From positions 1,519,501-1,583,500 of the forward strand of contig NZ_CP081966.1 in the NCBI RefSeq assembly GCF_019823065.1: a stretch of DNA of 64,000 nt, given 5' to 3'. This stretch comes from Pseudomonas mosselii. Its GTDB lineage: Bacteria; Pseudomonadota; Gammaproteobacteria; Pseudomonadales; Pseudomonadaceae. How positions within the stretch are numbered: position 1 is the first letter of the stretch; each line of letters begins with the position of its first letter. The notes under the pieces were generated by a model. The model saw only the letters and a program-made list of their open reading frames with translations. It had not been told where the DNA came from and did not search any database. Made by a program: the position numbers and the translations under genes. Below, piece after piece: positions 17,652-26,817 of this stretch.

Positions 17652-18593
17652 ATTGTTGGATGTTCCTGCGTAAGACACGGTGTTTGATCCGTGCACAATA
17701 GAAACGTTCCAGTGACGTCTTTATTAAGGAGACGCAGAACCTGACTGGAACAGGGCAGCCAGAGGGGCGCATGCAATAAGTGGGCGCTGGGCTGACTGGT
17801 AGGTACGACAGAAGGCAGGCAGCACACCGACACCAGGGTTCTGGGCGTCGGGGAAGATCCTGATCAATCTGAAACGTGATTCGTGCTGGGCAAGGTTTGC
17901 CGAGTGAATCATCGAATGGGCCGGTCCCGATGGGGCAGTGCTTGCTCGTTACCGAGCACTTGGGCTGCAGGGACTGAGTGGCCAGAATGACTTCAGCTGG
18001 GTACTAACGGGGCGCAACCCTACACGAACTTTTCGGGGTTGGCAAGTTTTTGGCTTTTCTAGCGGTAAGCCGATAATTATGTCGTCAATCGCGCCTGGTG
18101 TGAAGAGGGTGAAATGTTCAGCCAACCACCCTCCTGTACTGATTCCGTGCACCGCGATGCCATTTGTTGGTGCGGTTGTACACACTCGGTTGAACAGTTG
18201 TAACCCTCTTGCAACGTCCTGTGGACGGCTCGCCAATGACTTGACTGGGGGCTTAAGTCAATGAAAAAAAACACTAATTTTTGCTGGTGAAAAAATCGTC
18301 AGTTTGACTGAAAGCCCCATTTCACAGGGGTTTGCGAGCTACCTCAAGGGGTTGTCCACCGAGTTATCCACAGGTTCTGTGGATTGTCCCGGGCGCTTGC
18401 TCTAGGACGGGCGTGCCAGCTGTTTCATCCATTGTCCGACAATCGGTGGGTAGTGGTGGCATCGGCATTTTCCTTGGGAAAACGTCAAGAAAAAATCGTG
18501 GAAAAAAATGGCGATCAGCCGAAAGTCGCCCAGGTCAGTCCACAAAAAAAGGAGTAGAGTGGCGCGCCTCTCGAATCACCCTTGCTGTAGGTC
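17652..18593. other. Long intergenic region, no convincing gene
   Basis: About 940 nt without a supportable protein gene. Open frames on both strands between 17938 and 18274 lack the local codon bias. The right half is AT-richer than its surroundings, with A-runs (GAAAAAAAACACTAATTTTT, GGAAAAAAATGG). It holds TTGACT-type promoter-like hexamers near 18241 and 18304, a stem around AAGCCCC...GGGGTTT (18311-18333), and the DnaA-box cluster listed separately. It could hold a non-coding RNA or complex promoter for the Sel1 gene; nothing firmer can be claimed. Confidence 0.5.
18352..18386. promoter_or_regulatory. DnaA-box-like cluster with inverted repeat
   Basis: TTATCCACA at 18364-18372 is a perfect consensus DnaA box. 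TTGTCCACC (18352-18360) and, on the other strand, CAATCCACA (18378-18386) are near matches. ATCCACAG and CTGTGGAT form an 8-bp inverted repeat with a 3-nt loop (18366-18384). It lies about 210 nt before the Sel1 gene. It may bind DnaA or simply form a hairpin; this is not an origin by itself. Confidence 0.45.
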
Positions 18594-19013
18594 ATGAAGC
18601 TTCGCGGTAAACACCTCGCCAGTCCTGATGCCTCGCCATCGCTGCCTTCCTCCAAGCGTTTTTCCCTGAAAGTGGCCCTGTGGCTGCTCGACAGCTCGCG
18701 CCTGGGGGACAAGCCCAGCGTCAAGCACCTGGCCGGGCGCATGCTCAAGCAGCCGGCGCGCCAGGGCGTGGTGGTGGCCCAGAGCCGCCTGGGGCAGATG
18801 CTCTGCCGCGACTGCGGCAATGCCCGCGACCGGCGCATCGGTCATGAACTGCTGCGCCAGGCGGCCCGCGCCGGTGATCGCCGGGCCCAACTGGAGTATG
18901 GCCGGTTGTGCCAGGCCCAGGAGCCGGAGCAGTCCCGCTATTGGCTGGAGCTGGCGGCGGGGCAGGGCTCGCAGGAGGCGCGGCGGTTGTTGCGCCAGTG
19001 GTTCGGTAGTTAA
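18594..19013 (+). CDS. Sel1-repeat protein
   Basis: A 139-residue protein with Sel1-like (TPR-related) helical repeats, e.g. AQSRLGQMLCRDCGNARDRRIGHELLRQAA and AQLEYGRLCQAQEPEQSRYWLELAA. There is no clear signal peptide, so it is probably cytoplasmic; a basic N-terminus (MKLRGKHL) is present. Sel1 proteins act as protein-binding scaffolds. It precedes rmuC by about 130 nt in the same direction. Confidence 0.75.
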   Translation: MKLRGKHLASPDASPSLPSSKRFSLKVALWLLDSSRLGDKPSVKHLAGRMLKQPARQGVVVAQSRLGQMLCRDCGNARDRRIGHELLRQAARAGDRRAQLEYGRLCQAQEPEQSRYWLELAAGQGSQEARRLLRQWFGS

Positions 19014-19146
19014 CCGGAGCAGCTGTGTAAAACCATTTGTTGGGGGGCGCATGGCTGAGGTGCTCTCTTGCTGGGTACTGACCACGCAACCCTGTCACCA
19101 GGCTGATAAGCTGCGCAGCATTCGTCAATGTTCGATCGGGGTAGGC

Positions 19147-20619
19147 ATGACAGTGGATCTGACCAGCATTTTGCTGGGCTTGGTGGCGGGCGCCGTGCCC
19201 TGCCTGGGCTGGGTCATGCAGGTTCAGCGCGGACAGGGGGCGCGCAAGGCCGAGCAGGCCTTGCTCGAAGAGCGCCTGAATGCCGCCCAGTTGACCCAGG
19301 CCGGCCTGCAGGCCCAGCTGGAGGCCAGTCGCGACGAGATCAGCGACCTCAGCGAGGCCAACACCATCAAGCAGACCCAGCTGGCCGCCCAGGGCAGGGA
19401 ACTGGAGCTGCTGCAGATCGACCGCGACAACGCCCGTGATGCCGCCCATGCCTGGCACCTGGAGCGCGCCAACCGCGAGGCCGAGCTGCGCCGTCTCGAG
19501 GCCCAGGCTGCACGCCTGGAAGCCGAGCTGCGTGAACAGCAGGAGAGCCATCAGCAACGCCTCGAAGACCTGCAGGAAGCCCGCGACACCCTGCGCGCGC
19601 AGTTCGCCGACCTTGCCACCAAGATCTTCGACGAGCGCGAGCAACGCTTCGCCCAGACCAGCCAGCAGCACCTGGGCCAGTTGCTCGACCCGCTCAAGGA
19701 GCGTATCCAGGCGTTCGAGAAGCGCGTCGAGGAAAGCTACCAGCAGGAGGCCCGCGAGCGTTTCTCCCTAGGCAAGGAACTCGAGCGCCTGCAGCAGCTC
19801 AACCTGCGCCTGTCCGACGAGGCCACCAACCTTACCCAGGCGCTCAAGGGCCAGAAGACCCAGGGCAACTGGGGCGAACTGATCCTGGAGCGGGTGCTGG
19901 AGCACGCGGGCCTCGAAAAGGGCCGCGAATACCAGACCCAGGTCAGCCTGCGCAGCGCCGATGGCGAGCGCTTCCAGCCCGATGTGCTGATCATGCTGCC
20001 GGGCGACAAGCAGGTGGTGGTGGATGCCAAGGTCAGCCTGACGGCCTACCAGCAGTTCGTCGGCAACAACGACGAAGCCGCGCTCAAACAGCACGTACAG
20101 TCGCTGCGCAATCACGTCAAGGGCTTGTCCAGCAAGGATTACAGCCGCCTTGAGGGCTTGCACAGCCTCGACTTCGTGCTGCTGTTCGTGCCCATCGAGG
20201 CGGCTTTCTCGGCGGCACTGCAGGCCGAGCCCAACCTGTTCCAGGAGGCCTTTGACCGACAGATCGTGATCGTCAGCCCGACCACCTTGCTCGCCACCCT
20301 GCGGGTGATCGACAGCCTGTGGAAGCAGGAACGCCAGGGGCAGAACGCCCGCGAGATCGCCGAGCGCGCCGGCTGGCTGTACGACAAGTTTGTGCTCTTC
20401 ATTCAGGACCTGGACGAGCTCGGCGCACGCCTTGCCCAGGTGGACAAGGCCTACGCCGCGGCACGCAACAAGCTGTGCGAGGGGCGCGGCAACCTGGTCA
20501 GCCGCAGCGAGCAGCTCAAGCTGCTCGGCGCCCGGGCCAGCAAGAGCCTGCCGGCTGAGTTGATTGAGCGCGCCCTAAACGATGAGGCGCTTACTGAACC
20601 AGGCTCAGATGCCGATTGA
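19147..20619 (+). CDS. rmuC: RmuC-type DNA recombination limiter
   Basis: RmuC family (490 aa). An N-terminal membrane-like helix (residues 3-22) is followed by a long coiled coil rich in Glu/Gln/Ala/Arg (about 30-165) and then the nuclease-like core. The core runs through GNWGELILERVLEHAGLEKGREYQTQV and PDVLIMLPGDKQVVVDAKVSL, where the PD...DxK residues match the PD-(D/E)XK fold. In E. coli rmuC limits inversions between short repeats. The ATG at 19147 is used because upstream frame sequence overlaps the Sel1 gene without ribosome site. The 3' end overlaps the convergent kinase gene by 29 nt. Confidence 0.92.
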   Translation: MTVDLTSILLGLVAGAVPCLGWVMQVQRGQGARKAEQALLEERLNAAQLTQAGLQAQLEASRDEISDLSEANTIKQTQLAAQGRELELLQIDRDNARDAAHAWHLERANREAELRRLEAQAARLEAELREQQESHQQRLEDLQEARDTLRAQFADLATKIFDEREQRFAQTSQQHLGQLLDPLKERIQAFEKRVEESYQQEARERFSLGKELERLQQLNLRLSDEATNLTQALKGQKTQGNWGELILERVLEHAGLEKGREYQTQVSLRSADGERFQPDVLIMLPGDKQVVVDAKVSLTAYQQFVGNNDEAALKQHVQSLRNHVKGLSSKDYSRLEGLHSLDFVLLFVPIEAAFSAALQAEPNLFQEAFDRQIVIVSPTTLLATLRVIDSLWKQERQGQNAREIAERAGWLYDKFVLFIQDLDELGARLAQVDKAYAAARNKLCEGRGNLVSRSEQLKLLGARASKSLPAELIERALNDEALTEPGSDAD

Positions 20620-23600
20620 GCAGGGCGCGCAGGGCTGCCGGCTTGACCGGCTTGGCCAGGTAGTCGAGGCCTGCGGCATGCACCAGGGCGATGGTCTCGT
20701 TGCGCCCGTCGGCGCTGATCACCACCCCGGGCACTGGCTCGCCCAGGCGTGTTCGTAGCCAGCCCATCAGCCCGGTACCGGTCTCGCCGTCATCCAGGTG
20801 GTAGTCCACCAGCGCCAGGTGCGGGCGCAGGCCCTTGCCGAGCAGGGCCTCGCATTCGGCCTGGTTGCGCGCGGTCCACACCTGACAACCCCAACGGCTG
20901 AGCAGGCTGTTCATGCCGATCAGGATGCTGTCCTCGTTGTCCACGCACAATACCTGCAGCCCGGCCAGCGGCTGCCCGGCCTGCTCCACGGGGGCGGGCG
21001 TCGCGGGCGCGGGGCTGTGGGCGATGGGCACGCTGACGCGGAACACGCTGCCCTTGCCCGGCCAGGAGCGTACCTCCAGCGGATGCCCGAGCACCCGGCA
21101 CAGGCCGTCGGCGATCGCCAGGCCCAGGCCCAGGCCTTTCTCGGCGCGGGTCTGGTGGCTGTCCAGGCGCTTGAACTCCTGGAAGATCACCTGCAGCTTG
21201 TCGTCGGCGATGCCCGGGCCACGGTCCCACACCTCCAGCCACAGGCGTCCACTTTGTCGCCGCGCACCCAGCAGCAGCGGGCTCTTGCCGTAGCGCAGGG
21301 CGTTGGTGAGGAAGTTCTGCAGCACCCGGCGCAGCAGTTTCATGTCGCTGTCCACCCGCAGGCGGCTGCCGCGCAGGCGGAACTCCAGGCCCTTCTCGGC
21401 GGCCAGCACCTTGAACTCGGCGCCGAGGGTGTCAAACAGCTCGTTGAGGGCGAAGGGCTTGATGTCGGGGGTGACCTTGCCGTTCTCCAGTCGCGAGATA
21501 TCGAGCAGGTCGCTGATCAGCTCCTCGGCCGAGCGCAGCGAGCTGTCCATGTGCTGCACCAGTTGCCGGGCCTCGTCGTTCATGGCCTCGGCTTGCTGCG
21601 ACAGAGCGGCGGAGAACAGCCGGGCAGCGTTGAGCGGCTGCATCAGGTCGTGGCTGACGGCGGCGAGGAAGCGGGTCTTGGACTGGCTGACCGCCTCGGC
21701 GCGGCTCTTGGCCTCGGTCAACGCCTGGTTGAGCTGCGACAGCTCGTGGGTGCGCTCGGCGACGCGTTGCTCCAGGCCCTCGTTGGAGTCGCGCAGGGCC
21801 TGTTCGGCCTCGCGGAACGGGGTGATGTCGGTAAAGCTCATGACGAAGCCGCCGCCAGGCATCGGGTTGCCGATCAGCTCGATCACCCGGCCATTGGGGA
21901 ACAGCCGCTCGGAGGAGTGGGCCCGGCCCTGGCGCATCCAGTGCAGGCGCCGCGCCACATGCACCTGGGCCTCGCCCGGCCCGCACAGACCGCGCTCGGC
22001 GTTGTAGCGGATGATGTCGGCGATCGGCCGGCCGACGCTGATCAACCCGTCGGGGTAGTTGAACAGCTCCAGGTAGCGGCGGTTCCAGGCCACCAGGCGC
22101 AGGTTCTGGTCGACCACGCTGATCCCCTGATTGATGTTCTCGATGGCGCCCTGCAGCAGCGCGCGGTTGAACTGCAGCACCTCGCTGGCTTCGTCGGCGA
22201 TGCGCACCACATCCTCAAGCTGCATGTCGCGGCCTTCGATGGCGGCCTTGACCACGGCGCGGGTCGAGGAGGTGCCGAGCACGCCGGCCAGCAGCCGTTC
22301 GGTGTGCTCGATCCAGTCACCATCGGCGTTCTGATTGGGGTTGAAGCCCTTGCCCTGGCGGTAGGCGAAGCGGATGAAGCTTTGCCGGGCGCGCTCCTCG
22401 CCGACGAAGCGCGCGGCGAGCTTGAGCAGGTCGTCGATCTGCACCGCCAGCAGGGGTTTGCTGGAGGGGCGGGCGCTGGTCTGCTGGCCGATGAAGCGCC
22501 CAGCCTGCCAGTGCTCGGAAACCCGTGTGCGGGACAGGATCGAAACCCAGGCGAACAGGGTGAAGTTGCCCGCCAGCGACAGCACCACGCCCTGGGTGAG
22601 CGGGGTGATCGGCAGGTTGAGCGGGTTGCCGTGCAGCCAGGCCAGCCCCGGGAACAGCTGCAGCGACCAGCCCAGGCTGTGGGCGGCGATCGGCAGCACC
22701 AGGGTGTAGAACCACAGGAAGATGCCGGCGGCCAGGCCCGCGAACACGCCGCGGCGGTTGGCCTGCTTCCAGTACAGCGCGCCGAGCATCGCCGGGGTCA
22801 GCTGGGTCACCGCGGCGAAGGCGATCTGGCCGATGGTCGCCAGGCTCGCGGTGGAGCCAAGCAGCCGGTAGCTGACGTAGGCCAGCAGCAGGATGACGAC
22901 GATGGTCACCCGGCGCACCGAGAGCATCCAGTGGCGGAACACCTCGAACGGCCGCTCGGCGTTGTTGCGCCGCAGCAGCCAGGGCAGCAGCATGTCGTTG
23001 GAGACCATGGTCGACAGCGCCACGGCCTCGACGATGACCATGCCGGTGGCCGCCGAGGCGCCGCCGATGAACGCCAGCAGAGCCAGGCTCGGGTGGGCCT
23101 CGGCCAGCGGCAGGCTGATCACGAACGAATCGGAAATCACCGTGCCCGGCAGCAGCATCTGCCCGGCCAGGGCGATGGGCACCACGAACAGCGCGGCCAG
23201 GGCCAGGTACAGCGGGAACACCCAGCGGGCCAGGCGCATGTCCTGGGGCTCGATGTTTTCCACCACGGTGACGTGGAACTGCCGGGGCAGGCAGATGATC
23301 GCCATCATCGCCACGGCGGTCTGCACCACCATCGACGGCCAGTTGATGGTCTCTTCCCAGTAGTCGCTCAGGTGCACCGACTGCCGCGCCTGGGTGAATA
23401 GGTCGTCGAAGCCGTCATACAGGTTGAACACCACGAAGACACCCACGGCAAGGAAGGCCAGCAGCTTGACGAGCGATTCGAAGGCAATCGCCAGGACCAT
23501 GCCGCGGTGGTGCTCGGTGACGTCCAGGCTACGGGTGCCGAAGACAATGGCGAACAGCGCCAGCACCAGCGATACCACCAGCGCGGTGTCCTGCACCCGG

Positions 23601-24067
23601 CTGCCGGTGGCATCGGCGTTGGCGCCGATCAACAGGTTCACCCCCAGCACGATGCCCTTGAGCTGCAGGGCGATGTACGGCAGCACCCCGACCAGGCAGA
23701 TCAGTGCCACCACCACCGCCAGGGTCTGCGACTTGCCATAGCGGGCGGCGATGAAGTCGGCGATCGAGGTGATGTTCTGCTGCTTGCTGATCAGCACCAT
23801 CTTCTGCAGTACCCAGGGGGCGAAGATCAGCAACAGCACCGGCCCCAGGTAGATGGGCAGGAACGCCCAGAGCTGCTCGGCGGCCTGGCCGACCGCGCCG
23901 AAGAAGGTCCAACTGGTGCAGTACACCGCCAGCGACAGGCTGTACACCCAGGCGCGCAGGCGCGGCGGCAACGGCGTGCTGCGGCGGTCGCCATAGAAGG
24001 CGATGGCGAACATGATGGCCATGTAGGCCAGGGCGACCACGGCGATCAGCCCGCTGGACAACGACAT
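20591..24067 (-). CDS. mxtR: SLC5-fused hybrid histidine kinase (MxtR/CrbS type)
   Basis: A 1158-residue sensor. Residues 1 to about 500 form a sodium/solute-symporter (SLC5) domain with about 13 membrane helices. Next come a PAS domain (QGAIENINQGISVVDQNLRL, about 640-750), a coiled coil, a HisKA domain with His806 (VSHDLMQPLNA), an ATPase domain (DRGPGIADDK, GLGLAI) and a C-terminal receiver with Asp1088 (LALVDYHLDD). This order matches MxtR/CrbS, which with ErdR/CrbR controls acetate genes in Pseudomonas and Vibrio. CbrA is a related alternative but lacks the receiver. The cognate regulator is not in the window. The 3' end overlaps the 3' end of the convergent rmuC. Confidence 0.88.
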   Translation of the reverse strand: MSLSSGLIAVVALAYMAIMFAIAFYGDRRSTPLPPRLRAWVYSLSLAVYCTSWTFFGAVGQAAEQLWAFLPIYLGPVLLLIFAPWVLQKMVLISKQQNITSIADFIAARYGKSQTLAVVVALICLVGVLPYIALQLKGIVLGVNLLIGANADATGSRVQDTALVVSLVLALFAIVFGTRSLDVTEHHRGMVLAIAFESLVKLLAFLAVGVFVVFNLYDGFDDLFTQARQSVHLSDYWEETINWPSMVVQTAVAMMAIICLPRQFHVTVVENIEPQDMRLARWVFPLYLALAALFVVPIALAGQMLLPGTVISDSFVISLPLAEAHPSLALLAFIGGASAATGMVIVEAVALSTMVSNDMLLPWLLRRNNAERPFEVFRHWMLSVRRVTIVVILLLAYVSYRLLGSTASLATIGQIAFAAVTQLTPAMLGALYWKQANRRGVFAGLAAGIFLWFYTLVLPIAAHSLGWSLQLFPGLAWLHGNPLNLPITPLTQGVVLSLAGNFTLFAWVSILSRTRVSEHWQAGRFIGQQTSARPSSKPLLAVQIDDLLKLAARFVGEERARQSFIRFAYRQGKGFNPNQNADGDWIEHTERLLAGVLGTSSTRAVVKAAIEGRDMQLEDVVRIADEASEVLQFNRALLQGAIENINQGISVVDQNLRLVAWNRRYLELFNYPDGLISVGRPIADIIRYNAERGLCGPGEAQVHVARRLHWMRQGRAHSSERLFPNGRVIELIGNPMPGGGFVMSFTDITPFREAEQALRDSNEGLEQRVAERTHELSQLNQALTEAKSRAEAVSQSKTRFLAAVSHDLMQPLNAARLFSAALSQQAEAMNDEARQLVQHMDSSLRSAEELISDLLDISRLENGKVTPDIKPFALNELFDTLGAEFKVLAAEKGLEFRLRGSRLRVDSDMKLLRRVLQNFLTNALRYGKSPLLLGARRQSGRLWLEVWDRGPGIADDKLQVIFQEFKRLDSHQTRAEKGLGLGLAIADGLCRVLGHPLEVRSWPGKGSVFRVSVPIAHSPAPATPAPVEQAGQPLAGLQVLCVDNEDSILIGMNSLLSRWGCQVWTARNQAECEALLGKGLRPHLALVDYHLDDGETGTGLMGWLRTRLGEPVPGVVISADGRNETIALVHAAGLDYLAKPVKPAALRALLNRHLSLVQ

Positions 24068-24198
24068 GCAAACTCCGGAGCAAAAAAGAAAACGCGGTCC
24101 CGATCAATCAGTCTGGCACGCAGGGCGCGGTTCGTCAGCGCCGACGATGGTCGCAGTGGCAGGACGTCGCAGGGCCCGCGATCGGCCGGTATTGCCAA

Positions 24199-25389
24199 CT
24201 AAGGCCGGCGGGCGGTGCGTGTTCCCAGCCAGTAGAACACTGCCGCCAGCATCACCGACCCGATCAACAGATAGAACACCGTCACCGGCACCACATGCCC
24301 CAGTGCCAGGCCTACCAGGATCGGCCCGAGCCCAGCGCCCAGGTTGGAGAGGTTCTGCGCGCCATAATAAACCCCGCGCAGATGCTCCGGCGCAATCAGG
24401 TCGATGAACATGAACTCGGCCGGAATCACGATGATCTCGCCCAGGGTGAACACCAGCATGGCCAGGCACCACGCCGGCGCCGAAGCAGCCACGGAGAACC
24501 CCAGCAACCCGGCAGCGAACATGGCCATGCCAGCCATCAGCCAGGGCATCAGGTGCTGACGGGTGATGCGTCGGCCGATCAGGTATTGCAGGCCGATCAC
24601 TCCCAGGGCATTGGTGGTTACCAGGTAGCCGGCCAGGCGCGCCACCTCGGCGGGATCGTTCAGGGTCACCACCAGGTACTGCGAAAGGTAGGCGGTGAAC
24701 TGGCCGAACACCACGGCACTGAGCACGCCGCCCAGGGTGAAGCACACCAGGCGCCGGTCGCGCAGCATGCCCAGGGCGACCTGGGCGAAGCCCGCTGCCG
24801 GCCGGTCATCGCGCAGGCTCAGCAAGCTGCGTTCGCCAAGGCGGTAATAGACCAGGCTCAGGCCGAGGCCGATCAGGGCCGAAACCACGAACGGCAGGTG
24901 GTCGTCCGCCTCGATCAGCAGCACCCCAAGCATCGGCCCCGCGGCCCAGGCGATGTTGTTGAAGGTGTACTTGATGGCGAATACTTCGCCGCGTCGGTTC
25001 TCTGCCAGCAAGGCGCAGAACCCGGCCTTGGCGGCAATGTCGACCACGGTCTGGGCCAGGTAGGCCACCACCAGGAAGCAGAAGAACAGCGCAGCCGAAG
25101 TGCTGGCCACGATGCCGACGAAGGCCAGGGCGAACACCGAGGTGCAGGCGACGATCAGCGTATGACTGCGCAGGGTGTCGACCAGGTGTCCGCCATAGAG
25201 GCTGAGCATTGATGCCAGGAGCATCGCGCCGCCGACCAGCAGGCCGGTCTGGCCGACCGACAGGCCCAGGTGCGTTGACAGGTACACCACCAGATAGGGC
25301 AGGGTGATCGCCCGGGCCATGGTCAAGGTGAAGGTGGTGAACAACAGCAGGCGAACCGCAGCGGGGTAGCCTTTAAGGGCGCGGAGCAT
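24199..25389 (-). CDS. MFS transporter (MdtH-like)
   Basis: A 396-residue major-facilitator protein with about 12 helices. GGHLVDTLRSHTL after helix 2 is a degenerate MFS loop motif, and the overall pattern (MARAITLPYLVVYLSTHLGLS at the N-terminus) resembles MdtH-type exporters. The start at 25389 has AAGGA about ten bases upstream; a longer start at 25419 is possible. It is divergent from the TDT transporter gene (160 nt apart) and codirectional with, but separated by 130 nt from, the kinase gene. Substrate unknown. Confidence 0.82.
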   Translation of the reverse strand: MLRALKGYPAAVRLLLFTTFTLTMARAITLPYLVVYLSTHLGLSVGQTGLLVGGAMLLASMLSLYGGHLVDTLRSHTLIVACTSVFALAFVGIVASTSAALFFCFLVVAYLAQTVVDIAAKAGFCALLAENRRGEVFAIKYTFNNIAWAAGPMLGVLLIEADDHLPFVVSALIGLGLSLVYYRLGERSLLSLRDDRPAAGFAQVALGMLRDRRLVCFTLGGVLSAVVFGQFTAYLSQYLVVTLNDPAEVARLAGYLVTTNALGVIGLQYLIGRRITRQHLMPWLMAGMAMFAAGLLGFSVAASAPAWCLAMLVFTLGEIIVIPAEFMFIDLIAPEHLRGVYYGAQNLSNLGAGLGPILVGLALGHVVPVTVFYLLIGSVMLAAVFYWLGTRTARRP

Positions 25390-25548
25390 CGACCGATCCT
25401 TGTCATTGTCAGCGGTCAAGCATATGCCAGGTGCCGGCCTGGCTGCTATATCTTTAAAATCGATAACAGATAGAGAAATTACCCGTTATATAGATATTCT
25501 TTGCAGGCATAAGATATCTCTACCTTACACAAGGCCAGGAGACACCTT
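25390..25548. promoter_or_regulatory. AT-rich divergent promoter region
   Basis: The 160 nt between the divergent MFS and TDT genes contain ATCTTTAAAATCGATAAC, TTATATAGATATTC and AGATATCT, far more A/T-rich than the surrounding genes. This is typical of a regulated promoter. No specific factor site is recognised. Confidence 0.4.
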
Positions 25549-26688
25549 ATGCCATGCACCCAGACCCGCGCGCCTTCCTGGCGCCCGTTCAGCCAATTGG
25601 CCCACCCCCGCGAAGTGATCCGCCAGTTCACCCCCAACTGGTTCGCCGCGACCATGGGTACCGGCGTGCTGGCCCTGGCCTTTCATCAAGTCCAGGTGCC
25701 GGGGTTGGACAGCGTGGCCGAGGGCCTTTGGTGGCTGACCATCGGCCTGTTTACCCTGTTCTGCGTCCTGTACGGCGCCCGTTGGGTAATGTTCTTCGAT
25801 GAGGCGCGGCGGATTTTCGCGCACTCCACCGTGTCGATGTTCTTCGGCACCATCCCCATGGGGCTGGCCACCATCCTCAACGGCGCCCTGGTGTTCGGCA
25901 TGGCGCGCTGGGGTGAGGCCGTGGTGCCGTGGGTTGAAATGCTTTGGTGGCTGGACGTGGGCCTGGCGCTGCTGTGCGGCGTGGCCATTCCCTACCTGAT
26001 GTTCACCCGCCAGGAGCACAGCATCGACCAGATGACCGCGGTGTGGTTGCTGCCGGTGGTGGCTGCTGAAGTCGCCGCCGCCAGCGGCGGGCTGCTGGCG
26101 CCGCACCTGGTGGATATGCACCGGCAATTCCTGGTGGTAATCACCAGCTATGTGATGTGGGCGGTGTCGTTGCCGGTAGCGTTCAGCATCCTCACCATCC
26201 TGATGCTGCGCATGGCCCTGCATAAACTGCCGCCGGCGAACATGGCCGCTTCCAGTTGGCTGGCGCTAGGCCCGATCGGTACCGGTGCTTTGGGCATGCT
26301 GGTGCTCGGCGGCGATGCCCCTGCAGTGTTCGCCGCCAATGGCCTTGGCGGCCTCGGCGAGGTGGCACACGGGTTGGGCCTGGTGGCCGGCATCGTGCTG
26401 TGGGGCGCGGGGTTGTGGTGGTTGCTGACAGCGGTGCTGATCACCTTGCGCTACATGCGCCAGGGCATGCCGTTCAACCTGGGCTGGTGGGGGTTCACCT
26501 TCCCGCTGGGGGTGTACTGCCTGGCCACGTTGAAACTGGCTGCCTGGCTGGAGTTGGGCTTCTTCACTGTGTTCGGCCAGGTGCTGGTGGTGGCGCTGGC
26601 GCTGCTCTGGCTGCTGGTGGCCAGCCGGACCCTGCGCGGGGCCTGGCGCGGCGAGCTGTTTGTGTCGCCATGCATCGCGCAGTCTTGA
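25549..26688 (+). CDS. TDT/SLAC1-family transporter
   Basis: A 379-residue membrane protein of the tellurite-resistance/dicarboxylate transporter (TDT, TehA/SLAC1/Mae1) family, which includes C4-dicarboxylate, sulfite and anion channels. About ten membrane helices are present. The family-typical start of helix 1 is FTPNWFAATMGTGVLALAF, and a Gly/Leu-rich late segment holds GLGGLGEVAHGLGL. The start has an AGGAGA ribosome site. The 160-nt upstream region is strikingly AT-rich. The substrate is not predictable from this sequence. Confidence 0.87.
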   Translation: MPCTQTRAPSWRPFSQLAHPREVIRQFTPNWFAATMGTGVLALAFHQVQVPGLDSVAEGLWWLTIGLFTLFCVLYGARWVMFFDEARRIFAHSTVSMFFGTIPMGLATILNGALVFGMARWGEAVVPWVEMLWWLDVGLALLCGVAIPYLMFTRQEHSIDQMTAVWLLPVVAAEVAAASGGLLAPHLVDMHRQFLVVITSYVMWAVSLPVAFSILTILMLRMALHKLPPANMAASSWLALGPIGTGALGMLVLGGDAPAVFAANGLGGLGEVAHGLGLVAGIVLWGAGLWWLLTAVLITLRYMRQGMPFNLGWWGFTFPLGVYCLATLKLAAWLELGFFTVFGQVLVVALALLWLLVASRTLRGAWRGELFVSPCIAQS

Positions 26689-26698
26689 GGGTGATCCA

Positions 26699-26723
26699 GT
26701 AGGGGCGGCTTGCCCGCTCCTAC
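26699..26723. repeat. REP-like palindrome
   Basis: GTAGG...CCTAC flanks GGGCGGCTTGCCCGCT just after the TDT gene, an imperfect palindrome of the kind scattered between Pseudomonas genes. It may also act as a transcript end. Confidence 0.6.
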
Positions 26724-26817
26724 AAGTTCCTTGTGCCTATGGACATTCCCGTGCAGATTTGTGGCTTATCACGCTGTACGTGCCTCCAATGACAAAGCCC
26801 AACCAGGTACAAGGACG

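Noticed and set aside
17938..18274. Opposed open frames of about 100 codons in the long spacer
   Set aside because: No ribosome site, no family resemblance and codon use unlike neighbouring genes.
18352..18386. Possible chromosomal replication origin
   Set aside because: Only three DnaA-like boxes and no dnaA/dnaN/rpmH neighbourhood or extended AT-rich unwinding array.
20798..23401. Very long open frame (867 codons) on the plus strand opposite the hybrid kinase
   Set aside because: It mirrors the kinase gene; its product is Gln/His/Val-rich low-complexity sequence typical of antisense frames in GC-rich DNA, and it has no domain or ribosome site.
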